DNA of 64,000 nucleotides from Pleodorina starrii (Eukaryota; Chlorophyta; Chlorophyceae; Chlamydomonadales; Volvocaceae). This document shows, piece by piece, positions 46,801-59,900 of the stretch. The stretch spans positions 62,001 through 126,000 of the forward strand of contig BRXU01000023.1 in NCBI GenBank assembly GCA_030267565.1, written 5' to 3'. Position numbers and translations under genes: made by a program. Numbering within the stretch: position 1 is the first letter of the stretch; the number at the start of each line of letters is the position of its first letter. Below the pieces are notes generated by a model that saw only the letters and a program-made list of their open reading frames with translations, searched no databases and had not been told where the DNA came from.

Positions 46801-47904
46801 GAGAACAGCCCCTTCCTGGAGAAGCTCAAGAAGATGGGCTACGAGGTGCTCTTCATGGTGGACCCCATCGACGAGTACGCCGTGCAGCAGCTCAAGGAGT
46901 ACGACGGTGAGTGGCGCTGGCGACGCGTTCTTTTTTTAATATGGTGGGACAGGCGTAAATGCTGGGGAGAGATCAATTCGTCGTGGGCGTGAACACGTTG
47001 CGACCGCGCAGGGCTGTGTGGCTGGTGGGCAGGGCATACGGAGTGAGACTGAAGAGTCGGAACAATAGCAAAAATGGTGGTGCCGCTTCAGGGAAGCTCT
47101 AATGGCGCAAGCTAACTCATCGTTAACTTTTTTGCTTCAGGCAAGAAGCTGGTGTGCTGCACCAAGGAGGGCCTGGAGCTGGATGACAGCGAGGAGGAGA
47201 AGAAGCGCAAGGAGGAGCTGGCGTCGCAGTTCGAGCCGCTGTGCCGCCTGATGAAGGACATCCTGGGCGACAAGGTGGAGAAGGTGACCGTCAGCCACCG
47301 CGTCGTGGACTCGCCGTGCGTGCTGGTGACCGGCGAGTACGGCTGGAGCGCCAACATGGAGCGCATCATGAAGGCGCAGGCGCTGCGTGACAACAGCATG
47401 GCCGCCTACATGACCTCCAAGAAGACGCTCGAGATCAACCCGGAGAACCCCATCATGAACGTGAGTGACTTCGTTGCTCGCTGTCAACCACATCTGTGTT
47501 TGCATCGCAATCAGATATGTGTTTGCATCGCGAACACGCTGCTTTGGAGGAATCGTTGTGTTCAGCTGGATTGAGCGCAACGGGTAAAACGGTCATACTC
47601 AGGTTTTTCCCCTGTCCTGTTTACCATCACTTCGATCGCACAGGAGCTCAAGAAGCGCAGCGATGCGGACAAGAGCGACAAGACTGTCAAGGATCTTGTC
47701 CTGCTGCTGTTCGAGACCGCGCTGCTCAGCTCGGGCTTCAGCCTGGACGAGCCCAACACGTTCGCCTCGCGCATCCACCGCATGATCAAGCTGGGCCTGT
47801 CCATCGACGAGGACCTGGAGGAGGCGGCGGAGGACGACGACCTGCCTCCGCTCGAGGAGGACGCCGGCGCTGGCGAGGGCTCCCGCATGGAGGAGGTCGA
47901 CTAA
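43811..47904 (+). CDS. HSP90A: Cytosolic heat shock protein 90
   Basis: ATP-dependent dimeric chaperone. Nine exons: 43811-44353, 44674-44824, 45131-45239, 45476-45574, 45834-46074, 46358-46582, 46750-46906, 47141-47460, 47644-47904; 701 residues, normal for the family. ATP-binding motifs: [35 protein letters not shown] and [14 protein letters not shown] charged linker ([18 protein letters not shown] and a run of lysines) spans exons 2-3. The catalytic-loop arginine is in [14 protein letters not shown]. The C-terminus is MEEVD, the TPR co-chaperone binding signal of cytosolic forms, so plastid, ER and mitochondrial paralogues are excluded. An upstream in-frame GTG is not used; the ATG at 43811 opens [12 protein letters not shown]. 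Heat-shock-like elements precede the gene. Confidence 0.98.
46098..46155. repeat. 20-bp direct repeat in HSP90 intron
   Basis: CACATGTTCTGTGGGTATAC occurs at 46098-46117 and again at 46136-46155, in the intron between exons 5 and 6. Confidence 0.85.
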
Positions 47905-49953
47905 GCGCCCGGGTTGCTGCGCGGGGATGTTCCTTGCGAGAAGCGTTGAGTGCGGGTGGAGCGGAGCGTGAAGGGCTGGCTGCCATTTAGGGGGGAACGT
48001 GCAGTAGTGCACATTAGCTCGAGGCGAGAACTCATGGGGGGGGCCGCGGTTGCGGGACGGGGCACGGACGTCGGGGGTTAGGCAGGACGAAGATGCTTCC
48101 ATGTGAGCAGTTCTTCAGCGTTATAGGCTTACTGGACTTCTTCGTGGTGCCACTCTCCAGATGCTGCTTAGGAAGACATTGTCAAACGGCAGGATTTTGC
48201 ACACTTCCCCTGGCATTGGTTTGGCATGCTGGGGTTAATCGTGGAACTTAATACGATAGTCGCGGTGGTGATTGCGTCCGGAGGAGGCATCCATAAGAGA
48301 TGGGAGCAGTAAGCCAGAAGGGCGGTTGAGTCGCGCTTCCAAACGTACGATTAACGTACGATCATTATTATCATTGATTTTTCAATGACTAGTGAGATGT
48401 AAAGGCTCGAAGGATCAAATGAGCAAATACGGCTTCTCGTATGCAGCACGAATGCAGAGCTACCCATTGTCAGGCAGGTACCGTCGCATGGCAGCAAGAA
48501 CGGAAGCATGGGCCTGCCATTCAACCTCACAGGATGGCCGTTTGCAGACCTTTGCTCCTTGGTGTCCTATAAGGTCAGCGAAATTCCAAGCCGAACGCTA
48601 CTGTGCAGTGTTTATGCGCCCAGCACATATGTGGGACTTCCGGTACGTCAAACAGCGATACGCGCCGGGAACGCCGACGTAGAACAGCGTGCATGGCGTT
48701 GTGATTTGCTATCAGACTCGGTCAAGCAGCCTGGGAGTTTCAGAGCGAAAGATGTTCAAAGGTAGGTACTGCCGTGTACTGCATCAGTACTGCATCAGAG
48801 CACCGAAGGCGAATGATCTGGTCCAGCCCAGAATAATTTGCGCGAATCGTTTTAGTATGCGGGATGGGGGTATTGAGTGGACAGGAGCCAATCTGTTCAG
48901 CCGGATGTACATTCCGCGCCGCCTTTCGGCAACACCTCAACGTGTCAGACAGGGTCAGACGAAGTCCACTTTGTTCACGAGGACTGTAGGGCCAACAGGA
49001 CAACGTTTTGTGGGCATGAATAGATGTGTATAGCCTTCCCGGAGTAGGCTTAAGTAGGAGTATGAGTAAGCAATAGCGACTGGCGTCCGATGGCTGCGTC
49101 TCGCAGACGGCAGACTTCACAGACTGCAGGTGGTACACCAGCTCCGCCATAGCACAGAAATACCACGCTTACCCCCAAAGTGCATTGATCGGTAATAAGA
49201 GATGCTGCCTGCTCCCCCGCCAACTGCAGTCCCAATCCGCGATCCTTTCACTAGCCCCCTAGAGCTCCGTGTGCCGTACAAGGGGCTTTAGTAAAGGTAC
49301 CTGCTTGGGCCAGGGCCCCGATATCCTACAGCGTATTACGCTGATTACGGTAAATACTATGTACATACGTACGCAGGTGACTCTGAATCATGATAGCTTT
49401 TTGCTTGTTGTGTGACAAATTAGGAGAGATCCGTTACAGTACGGGAAGTTGCCAGTTGGCCATTGTGTTCCCCCGTTCCGAACCTCTTTGCAACTGATGA
49501 CCAGTGTATACCGGTAGAGTAAATTATATGCCAGACGGAATCCGTCAAGACGAATTATAAAGCATGGCCCGCCTGTGTCACATAGGGAACATCCGTAAAT
49601 TCAGCGTAGGCTTGCTGCACAGAGAGGCGCTAGTGAATGTAAAATGATGCAGGGGAAACCGTATTTTTGCACATGTATTTATTTCCGTTGTCGCTTGCGC
49701 TTCCTGCTGTAAACCTAGTACCTTCTCCCGTACTCGTTTATAGCCTTTCACCCTCTCTGTTGGCAGCGAATATTTTTGCGGCATGTCTCCGTGACCATTA
49801 CGCATATCGCATTTGCTGCAAGGGGTGCAACCTCGACAGACCAGTGACTCTCAGACATAAGGCCTCTTGGGGTCAAGCCATTTTTCATCGAGAACCCAAA
49901 CTAAAACCCTCTTTCGCTTTGCAACAACTATACGGTTGTAACAGCACACAAAG
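47905..49953. other. HSP90 3' UTR and acetolactate synthase promoter region
   Basis: About 2 kb between two genes on the + strand. No coding frame with recognisable features. The half nearest 49953 is less GC-rich, and includes AAATTATATG at about 49521, but no convincing core promoter was defined. Confidence 0.6.
48398..48402 (+). terminator. Polyadenylation signal of HSP90
   Basis: First clear TGTAA after the stop codon, 494 nt downstream. Confidence 0.55.
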
Positions 49954-52900
49954 ATGGCTCTTCGGTGCGGCCCCACAGCTGCGGGCTCGCGCGGCTGCGC
50001 GTCCCACTCACAGCGCCCTGCTGTGCCTATTCCGCATCAGGTGCATAAGAAATTAAATAAGAGGTTACCGGCTCATGTGAGATAATGAAACTGACCAGAC
50101 GTGTGGGGGTGCCGGCGGTGTCGATTCTCCGCAGGCTCTTTTGCCCATCGCACAGGTGGCGCCCTCTCGCCAGGCATCCAGGTCCGGAACAATTACGGCA
50201 TCTTGATACAATTTGTGGCGAACAATGATTGGTCATCCTGTGACGCGTTTTTGTATGTTGCCCGCAGGCCTGGCCGCGGTTGCGTGACTGTGTCAGCGAA
50301 GCTTGCCGATGGCTCAGCCCGCCGGGTGCAGTCAGAGGAGGTGTGTGCTTGGAGAGCGCCTCAAATTACAGTTTCGTTCCGGGTCTTATGATACAACTTG
50401 GGTTCCGCAGGTCCGGCGTGCCAAGGAGGTGGCGCAGGCCGCGCTGGCCAAGGAAAGTGAGTGGCCAGGCAATTCCGGATTAGGCTGGGGCCCAGCTGGA
50501 TGGACATTTTGCCTTGGGGCAGGGGTTTCGGGGGGAGGGTGCACGTCGCAGGTGACAGACCGCGCATACGATAGGTACGCCCTGTCCGTGCGCGATATTA
50601 CGACTGCGGTGAGCGCAGGCTCCTTCCCTCGAAATCCTTGAGCCCTTTCCCTCGCCGGCGCTCATCGTGCGTACACGCGCAGGCCCCGCTGACTGGGTTG
50701 ACAGGTTTGGGTCGGAGCCTCGCAAGGGCGCCGATATCCTGGTGCAGAGCCTGGAGCGCGAGGGTGTTGACAGCGTGTTTGCGTACCCGGGCGGTGCCTC
50801 GATGGAGATTCACCAGGCCCTCACCCGCTCCGACCGCATCTCCAACGTCCTCTGCCGCCACGAGCAGGTGTGGCGGGGCGGGGCTAGGCGAACTGGACTG
50901 GGCCGGGCGGGCCGGGCTGGGCTGGGCGGGACACGACAGAAAAGTATAGCTGCTCCAGGCGTCCAAAAACCTGCGTGGGCCGAAGGCGCTAGTCCGGTGC
51001 TTGCAGTACATCGTGGGGCGGAATGGATTGTTGCATATTTCTTACCCAGGCAAGCTGAAAGCAGAGCCCGGAACAACATAGGTTTGCGTGGCGGCTCTGG
51101 CTTGTCCCCAGCGTCATGCTGACACCGCCGCTGGGCACGGCCCAGAACTACACTTCGTGTGGGCGGAACCTGTGTCACGGCCGTTCTGGAGCCAGTGGCG
51201 CCTCGTCCTGGGGACCGGCACCATCCAGGATGGGCTCTGCGGTAAAGGGAGAGGTGGATCAGCAATCGGGAGCTGGTACTGGTACTGGAAACGAGCTTCC
51301 ATGTCCCGGTGCGTCCCGATGCACGCGTCCATCGTAGGGCGAGATCTTTGCTGCGGAGGCATACGCCAAGGCTGCCGGGCGCGTGGGCGTGTGCATTGCC
51401 ACTTCGGGCCCCGGCGCTACCAACCTGGTGACCGGCCTGGCAGATGCGATGATGGACAGCATCCCCCTGGTGGCCATCACCGGCCAGGTGAGGGAGGGAG
51501 CGCGGAGAATGTAACAATACAAAGAAGCGGGAGGGGGGAGAGTGAAAATGGTGATGGGAAAGGCAAAGCGAAGAAATCTCGCCGGTAGCGGGAATGGCAT
51601 TTGGGGGCATGAGTTTGGCAGGGCAGCTTGCATGCTGTGCGACCTTGAAATGCGGCTTCGTCACAGTTGGGTACGCCTCGATTCGCCCTTTTTGGGAGTG
51701 TTGTGGGAGCTTTTGGACGTGCGGCTGCCCCAGACGGGCTGTGCTGTGCCCGGGCTGTCTTGAACGGTGGGACTGCTGCTGTTACTGCTGCTTGGCGTAC
51801 AGGTGCCCCGGCGCATGATCGGCACGGACGCGTTCCAGGAGACCCCCATTGTGGAGGTGACCCGCGCCATCACCAAGCACAACTACCTGGTGCTGGACAT
51901 TAAGGACCTGCCGCGGTGAGGCGGGAAACGGGGGAGGGGGTAAGGAAAAGTACTCCGAAAGCCAGAAGGGGTGAGGTGCAAAGAGGACAGTCCTGTGCGG
52001 ACGAACCGCACTGCCCATGAAGCAAGCCAGTTGTGCCCGACTGCCATGCGGGAGAAGGGGCCTGTGAGGTGGAGAATCTGTGAATGGAGAGGCTTTGTCG
52101 GCGACCCCCAGTGTATGGGGGCAACTCATGCAGGATGTTCACGTCCCTGAATCGAACTGATCCGGGCCTGTCTCTCAACCCTGCTTGCCGCGCGCCCACG
52201 TCCGCCCCCGCAGTGTCATCAAGGAGGCTTTCTACCTGGCTCGCACCGGCCGGCCCGGCCCGGTACTGGTGGATGTGCCCAAGGACATCCAGCAGCAGCT
52301 GGCGGTGCCGGACTGGGACGCGCCCATGTCGATCACCGGTGCGTTTGGCATCTGCGGCGTACCGTATTGCACTGCGGACCTGAGGACGGATCCACCGCCA
52401 CCCGCCGTCCGGCGTCCTGCGTGGCAGCCTTGCACGCTGGGAAGGGAATGAGGGCTTTGAGCCCGGACGATGCAGGGCCGTGAATTGGCACATCCTTTGG
52501 CACGGCGTCCATGCCATTAACGCAAGCGCCGTGTTGCGCCGGTCTGGGCCTACCCAAAGGCGGATCCCCTAGCCTAGCCTAGCGTAGAGGCCGTTCGAAC
52601 AAATGTGCAGATCCCCTTAACCCTCACCGGGTGCCTCTTTTGTGCGCGCGCGCCCTGCACAGGTTACATCAGCCGCCTTCCGCCGCCGGTTGAGGAGTCC
52701 CAGATGGAGCCGGTGCTGCGCGCCATCCAGTCGGCGTCCAAGCCGGTCATCTACTACGGCGGCGGCTGCCTGGACTCCCGCGACGAGCTGCGCGAGTTTG
52801 CCGCCCGCACCGGCATCCCGCTGGCCTCCACCTTCATGGGCCTGGGCGTGGTGCCCTCGGAGGACCCCAACGTACGTGCACCGCCGCGGAGAAGTTCAGT

Positions 52901-55588
52901 GTGTAGCCTCCCAACCGGCTGCGCTTTCCAAATGTTATCACCGCGCCCGATGAATGTGCCGCCGCTTGATCCGGACCTCGGCGGTCGCTGTTTCTTCCGT
53001 GGCTTGCGCCAAAGACGGCCAAGTTCTTTACCCTAACGTGTAGCCTCAGCACCGCAGCACCGATGGTCTGTTTCCCAACGCAATCTTTTCCTTCGGCCGC
53101 CCTGCAGCACCTCCAAATGCTGGGCATGCACGGCACCGTGGCGGCCAACTACGCGGTGGACCAGGCGGACCTGCTGGTGGCTCTGGGTGTGCGCTTCGAC
53201 GACCGCGTCACGGGCAAGCTGGACGCATTCGCCGCGCGGGCGCGCATCGTGCACGTCGGTAGGTGACGGGCGGGCTAGCGTCGGACGCGCTCGGTGGTTG
53301 CCCGGCAGTAGCGCGGTTTTGCTGCAGCAGCGGCTGCCGCTGCTGGCATGCCATGTCCCTTTGCATCGCGGGGGCTATCCTGGTTGGTTTCTAGGTGGCG
53401 ATTTCTTACCATGTGAATGCAGCCCTTAACAGGACGGAGCCGGCTGTGGACTTTATCCCGCTGCCGGCATCACGAAGTAGCTGTAAGAGAAGTTGACCCT
53501 GCACCGGTACCCGTGTCAGTACCCGTGCCCCGCTTCTAACGACCCACGTTCATGTGCCCCTGCGCCTCTGCGCCTCTTGACGACAATTCATACAGACATC
53601 GACGCGGCTGAGATCAGCAAGAACAAGACGGCGCACGTGCCCGTCTGCGGCGATGTGAAGCAGGCGCTGCGCCACCTCAACCGGATGCTGGAGGCGGACC
53701 CGCTCCCCGCGGACCGCTTCGCCGCCTGGCGCGCGGAGCTGGCGGCCAAGCGGGCCGAGTTCCCCATGCGCTACCCGCAGCGGGATGATGCCATCGTGCC
53801 GCAATACGCCATCCAGGTGCCGGTCTAAGGGGATACAGAAGGGGACCGGGGCGTGATGAAACCTGGCGGACCGGGCGAACTGGGCATGGGGAAGCGCGGC
53901 GGTTTGGAGGCTGGCGGGGCTGGGTTGGATACGGTACTGCGCACGCTCTGGTGCTGGCTCGCGTGTCTTGAGTCCTGGTATGCGGTGTGCAGGTCCTGGG
54001 CGAGGAGACGAAGGGCGAGGTGATTATCACCACCGGCGTGGGGCAGCACCAGATGTGGGCGGCGCAGTGGTACCCATACTCGGAGCCGCGCCGGTGGATC
54101 TCATCCGGCGGCCTCGGCTCCATGGGCTTCGGCCTGCCGGCGGCGCTTGGGGCGGCGGTGGCGTTCGACGGCAAGAACGGGCGAGAAAAGCGCATCGTCG
54201 TCGACATCGACGGCGACGGCTCCTTCCTCATGAACGTGCAGGTGCGCGCGGGTCTCTGCCTGGCATTGGACGGCTGGACGGCTGACTTGACCAGACCGCA
54301 ACGCGTGCTCACCACACGGGCGATGTTTCAAAGACGCATACAATACTTCACAAGCGTTAATTCATGAGTTTTGTGCCGGCATGCGCGCGTTAGCGCTCCC
54401 CCTAAACGAACATTCCGCAGCATTGGCAGCAAATCTTGACCTCCATTGCGCCCCGTTTGAATCAAAACAACCTCCTCTAGGAGCTGGCCACCGTGTTCAT
54501 CGAGAAGCTGGACGTCAAGGTTATGCTGCTCAACAACCAGCATCTGGGCATGGTGGTGCAATGGGAAGACCGCTTCTACAAGGTGCGGGGCTCGCGTGCT
54601 TGCAGGGCGCGGGGCGCGCTGCGTTCTTCATCGGACCCCACCACATTTGCCTCACAACTCTGGCAGCCACTCAAACTTACTGCAGAATCTGCAGGCAGCA
54701 GCCGGTGTGGCAAGTTGCGAGCATCACCCGCGCCTCCTTGGTTCCCCGTTTTCCTTTCTAGGCGAACCGCGCGCACACGTACCTGGGCAAGCGCGAGTCT
54801 GAGTGGCACCAGACGGGCGACGAGAACGACATCTACCCCAACTTCGTGGACATGGCGCGCTCGTTCGGCGTTCCATCGCAGCGCGTGATCCGCAAGGAGG
54901 AGCTGCGCGCGGCCATGCGCACCATGTTGGACACCCCGGGGCCGTACCTGCTGGAGGTGAGTCCGGGGCTCTTGGACAGCACACGGAAAGAGCGTGGCCG
55001 CGTTCGCCGGGCTGTCGGGGGGAGCCCAATCTTTTAATCGAATGCAGGCGGGCTTCGGAGGACGCTGGCAGAAGAGTGTTTGATGCTCATCTTGCGGGCG
55101 GGCATGAGAGCGCGTGCATAGGAGAGCGCTGCCGTCCGCTCCAGCCGTCTGACGGCATCAGTCGCTGGGCCGCAAGCGAAGGGAGCAGGCACGGCAGAGC
55201 CGCAAGGATATCGTTCGGCTGTGGCGGCCCATAGATTGATAATTGGATAAATTACCACGACCGTTCAGGCTGGACGTGTGCGCCGCGAGGCTGGTTTCGG
55301 CAGCTGGCGCGGCTGTCGGTTATATTAGTGTTACCCCTGTCTGCTGGGTGGTGAATGAATACTGTTGTATGGATCTTGGTCTAAGCAGTGAGCCCAAAGA
55401 AACGCCATTGCACACGCGCTCATGACACTGGTTGCTGCTGCCCCTAATCTCGCCCGCGCCCGCGCCTGCTTCTCCGTTCATGCCAACAGGTGATGGTTCC
55501 TCACATCGAGCACGTGCTGCCCATGATCCCTGGCGGGGCAAGCTTCAAGGACATCATCACGGAGGGCGATGGCTCGGTCAAGTACTAA
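49954..55588 (+). CDS. ALS1: Acetolactate synthase (acetohydroxyacid synthase) catalytic subunit, plastid precursor
   Basis: ThDP- and FAD-dependent first step of branched-chain amino-acid synthesis in the plastid. Fifteen phase-consistent exons: 49954-50040, 50135-50181, 50268-50340, 50411-50456, 50683-50867, 51338-51487, 51803-51915, 52214-52338, 52663-52871, 53108-53258, 53596-53816, 53993-54241, 54481-54582, 54762-54956, 55490-55588; 683 residues. The first three exons ([20 protein letters not shown], then Arg/Ser-rich) fit a transit peptide; the mature start is near VSAKLADGS. Markers: [23 protein letters not shown] with the catalytic glutamate, [33 protein letters not shown], the ThDP site GDGSFLMN to [15 protein letters not shown] and [10 protein letters not shown]. 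The residue after AAE is Ala where most relatives have Gly, and the Arabidopsis Ser653 position holds Gly. Symbol tentative. Confidence 0.96.
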
Positions 55589-56968
55589 ATCGGCAAGCGA
55601 TCACCCTGTCCTGCGGAGATCTTGGGAGAACTGCCACGGTGATTGGTTGTTCCGATCCAAGTCAATGATCGATTGTCGTCCGTTGTCGCGGCAGTTCATA
55701 CGCGCCCTCACGCGGAAGGCCTCCGCTGGGCATAGTGTTGGTTGTGTTCATGGGACGTCTTAGGGGAGCGTGCATGGCAGGAGGGTTGCAAGGGGTGCCA
55801 GATGAGAGCGTGTTCAGATGTGCGGAGTTTCTTGGGGTGTCGGGCCGGGGTGGTGCCTGGCGGTGAGCAAGGGATATGTGGATGGGTCGCGCGTGCCAAG
55901 AGCGGGCAGATGCAGCAGTGGACGTCGGCCAAGGCCGTTCAGGAGGAAGTGTTTGCTCGGGTGGAAATCACCCTGTAGATATCAGGGGACAGCAGGTGTT
56001 CCCTTTGTGCCGAAATCGCTTGGAGCTAGCTGGGTCCTTTTTATTTGCAGCGACCTTGTAACGTACCAAAGCCCATCGAGCGTTGATCCCAACAAAAAGA
56101 GGCTGAGGACCTGGCCCCAACGAGACCAGCGAGATGGCAGCGAGCAAGGTGGCAAACCTTGGGTCTGAGCACTACACCGTGCCCGCAGTACCTTGAGCAT
56201 CATTTCCATAGATGTACCCCGCAGGCGTGCTTTGGCTAGGCGGGTTACACCGTAGGCACCCAGCAGCGACGCGGACTCATATGCCGAGATGGGGAACCGT
56301 GCCCGCATAGCACGAAAACACGTGAGCGTGTCGTGGGCCCCCCTGTCGAACCGGTGGAACCATGCACATGTAACCAAGCATTTACAATTGCAAAAGAAGC
56401 CAAGCCGAATATGTGCTGCCCAAGTTGCGCACGAGTTCCGTTGAATTCCAAGTTCTGATGGGGGCATCGAAGCTGCCAAGCGGGAACATATTTTCGGTAT
56501 GTTCATAGCCTCTGCACGAAGTTACCACAAGATTGCATTTTGTGGGTCGGTCGTCTTGCGTTGGTCAATCGCAGGTTCGGTGCAAAGTATGATGTACGAC
56601 ACGTACAGCCTGCCGCCCTGTTCCGAAAGCGATATTCCGATTGCACCAATCTACCTACCCAGCGTTTTAAGCTGTGCACCGTAAGTCTTTGGCGTGGCCT
56701 GAATTGTCGTGTCCAAGGCACTGCCAGCCTTCCAGGTTACTCCCGCGTAGCCTAGACGTCATGTACTCGACGTCTTAGGGATCTTGATGGCCGCCTAGCC
56801 GTGGGGCGGTGGCGAAACTGAGTTGGAACACATTGCGGCTGCGGGCACTGGCTTGCCACGACTTGATCCCTTTCTCTTACTGATTCTAGCGCTTATCTTG
56901 ACGCGTTACCTTTAGTTGGTGGCTTGGCCGCTAGGACCTTCCAGCTCACGCTTGCGGAGATCTCAGCG
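55589..56968. other. Acetolactate synthase 3' UTR and SF1 promoter region
   Basis: About 1.4 kb between two + strand genes. Short frames only, none recognisable. No repeats or RNA genes seen. Confidence 0.65.
56057..56061 (+). terminator. Polyadenylation signal of acetolactate synthase
   Basis: First TGTAA after the stop codon, 469 nt downstream. Confidence 0.5.
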
Positions 56969-59900
56969 ATGGAGGACCAAACCGAAGTTCCGGACAGCAT
57001 CCCAGATAGCAACCTGGAGGCCGAGGTTCAAGGTAAGCAAAATGCTAGCCGCTTGCTCCAGGCAAGGCGCGGTCTTGGGACTTGAGCTTAACATAGTTTA
57101 CCATGTATTGCCACATCATTAACTTAGGCGCTGCGCCTGCGGAGACAGAGGCGCAAGGTGGAGAACACGAGCAACCGGAAGGCGCCTTGGAGTCTCATGT
57201 CGTAGTCACCCCAGCCCCGCTCGAGGTTGAGCGGGCCCCTCAGCAGGAGCAGGAGGCGGGGCAGGGGTTTGAGCACGCCAGCGCGAATGGTGCCGAAGGA
57301 TCAGAGTATGCAGTGGCAGGCGGTGGAACCGAGGATGCCGGGCAAGAGCCGAAGCGGCGACGGCGCAAATGGGGCCCACCAGCTGCAGATGCAGTCGGCG
57401 TCCCAGAAGGAGCTGGCGGGGGGGAGGGGGCCGCGCCCGCCGGCGGTTCGACACCCACGCCGCCTCCCGAAGGAATGCCTGGGGACGGAGACGAAGCGGA
57501 GCGCAAACGGAGGCGCCGAAGCAGGTATTGAACGAGGGGAAATGGGGTATGGACCATCCCGTGGCTATCCTTACTCGTTATGGTTCGCAAGGAGGTGTGC
57601 AAGAAAGCGTTCCTGCACGGGTTGGACTATTGTAAATTAAGTAACAGAGCCGGCTGCGGCTTTGATGTGTTCGTGTGCTTGCTTTAGCGCGCCCGCGCCC
57701 TCCATTTACTTGTTAGCGCGCCCAACATTCCTGAACTCCGACTGGTTATCGTAAAATAAGGCCAGTCACGCCACGCCTACTCCTATGTTGTGTGTAAGCT
57801 CAAGTCCTACTATTGACGCACCCACTGCTGTAGATGGGAGGAGAACGAGGGCGCTAACGCCGCATCCGCCTCCACCGCGCTGGCAGTAGTGCCGGCGGCA
57901 ACCGGAGCCGGGGCTCTAGTGGCAGTGTTTCCCAAGGAGGTTGTTCTGTCGGGAGGCATCAAGGTGCGACGGCTGCACTATGACCCGTTTCGATGGGCGT
58001 GAGCGGGTGTGGACTCAGCCTATAGCTTGGGTAGTTTTGCAACTGGCCATAGGTGTTTGCCGAGATGCAGCTGTTGTTTATGTAAATTACGGGGGGCCAG
58101 TTAACAACCAGGGGGCAAGGAAAGCGGTTTTTGGCCACCGGAACGGGTACCCGGATACATGTGGGGGAGCGCGCATGATGGAGGGGGTGGTCCCCCCAGA
58201 AGAGGCAAATAACCGACCATAACTCTTGTTGACCCGTCAGACGTGCTATGCCTGGCATGACATGATATCGTAGCCAAAAGGGCAAATGAGCTTTTCGTTG
58301 GATTTCCACCCCCGTGCTCCCGGCCCCCCAAGCGTCTTAGTTCATACGGATGGAAAGGCCGTAGGGGAGCGGGCTATCCGCTAATTCAAGCTTCTAAGAT
58401 GTGCAATAGCTGAAATAAGGAGAATTCCGCTCCTGAATAAGCGAGGCGGGGCTGCACCGGCTGCTGCAACCGGTAGTAGCTGCTGGACGCATGGTCGGCG
58501 TGCATAGCTACCAAAACATCCCACGCGGACAAGCGCGGGCCCAGGCGCGGGCCCCCGTTTGCATTCGTCCCGTCATGCGTGGGTACATAAGGGTATCCCT
58601 CTTTGACCCGTGTCCCGTTCTCTGGCCCCCTCGCAGGTGCACTTACCCACAGCGATCACGGGTGAGGCGCCGCTGTCGCACGTGGACCCGCGCGTGCGGT
58701 CGCTGCATGACGAGCTGGAGACGCTGAACAAGCGGCTGCAGGTTGGTCAGGGATGGTCGATCGTTACCATCAACGAGGTGTACAGCCATTTATCGTGCGG
58801 TGGTTAGGTGCTCCCAGGTTACCAGATGGGCCTAGGGGCTGCTGCAGCGCAGACGGCCATCCCTACGGCCTAGGCGCCACAGACCCATGTCAGTCTACTG
58901 GCACTTGGTCAGGAACCAAGCCTCCTGCGCGGGGGGCAGGGCGTGCTGCAGTACCGTGCTGGTCGGCTGCGCTTCTATTGCTGCATCACATTGGCCATGC
59001 AGTCGTTCAGATATCAGCGCCTTCTCCCTCTCCGCAGAACAACGACCTGGACATTCCCCCGGAGGGCGATCCGCGCCGGTCGCCCTCCCCCGAGCCCGTC
59101 TACGACCGCAACGGCATCCGCCAAAACACTCGCGAGATCAGGTGAGGCGGCGGTCGCGGCCCTTGGAGCTGACTGGGGAAGACAGTTACAGAGGGCCGTA
59201 GATGCACGACCCCTCGAGCAGGGCAACGGCGCTAATGGGCGAAGGGTTTTGCCTTCAATCATGCTGGTGCTTCGCTTGCTGGCGCCCAACTCTCAGCACG
59301 AAAAGGCGTTGAAACCCTAGGTCATGTGAATGGAGGTGCAGAGCCAAGGCGAGCTGGTGTGTCACATGCGACGTGTCTCCCGGGGTTACAACGTGGGAGT
59401 GGCGTCCCGGGAATAGCGCCCGGGCTCACGAGTCACGACCTCCCTGGGTGTATGTGCTTGCCGCATTCCCTGCGCGGCCGCCCCGATGGTATACCTCCAA
59501 CTAAACCGTCGCGAAAAGAGAGTCCTTTAGAGCGCGGTTGCGCTAGTCCTCGCACCTTCTCCGGCCAGAAAATTGGTTGGGGCTGATAAAGTGAGTGATT
59601 TAGAGCCAAAACCTCAATCGAACCCCTATCAGGTACCGGGAGCGGCTGCTGGACCAGCGCAATCGAGTGGTGGAGGAGCTCATGAAGGAGGACTCGTCAT
59701 TTAAGCCGCCAGCGGATTACAGGTCCGTGTGCTCGCGTCTTGTGGGATTCACGTTACGTGGGTATGCTTCGACTATGAGAAGTAAGATGTGGACGCCAAT
59801 GAACGGTCCGCCGCGGTCCTTATCCTCTACAGCGGAAGATGTCATGTCACGCACCCAATCGCTCTCGTCGTTGGGTCTCATCTGCCTAACACGCTGCGGC

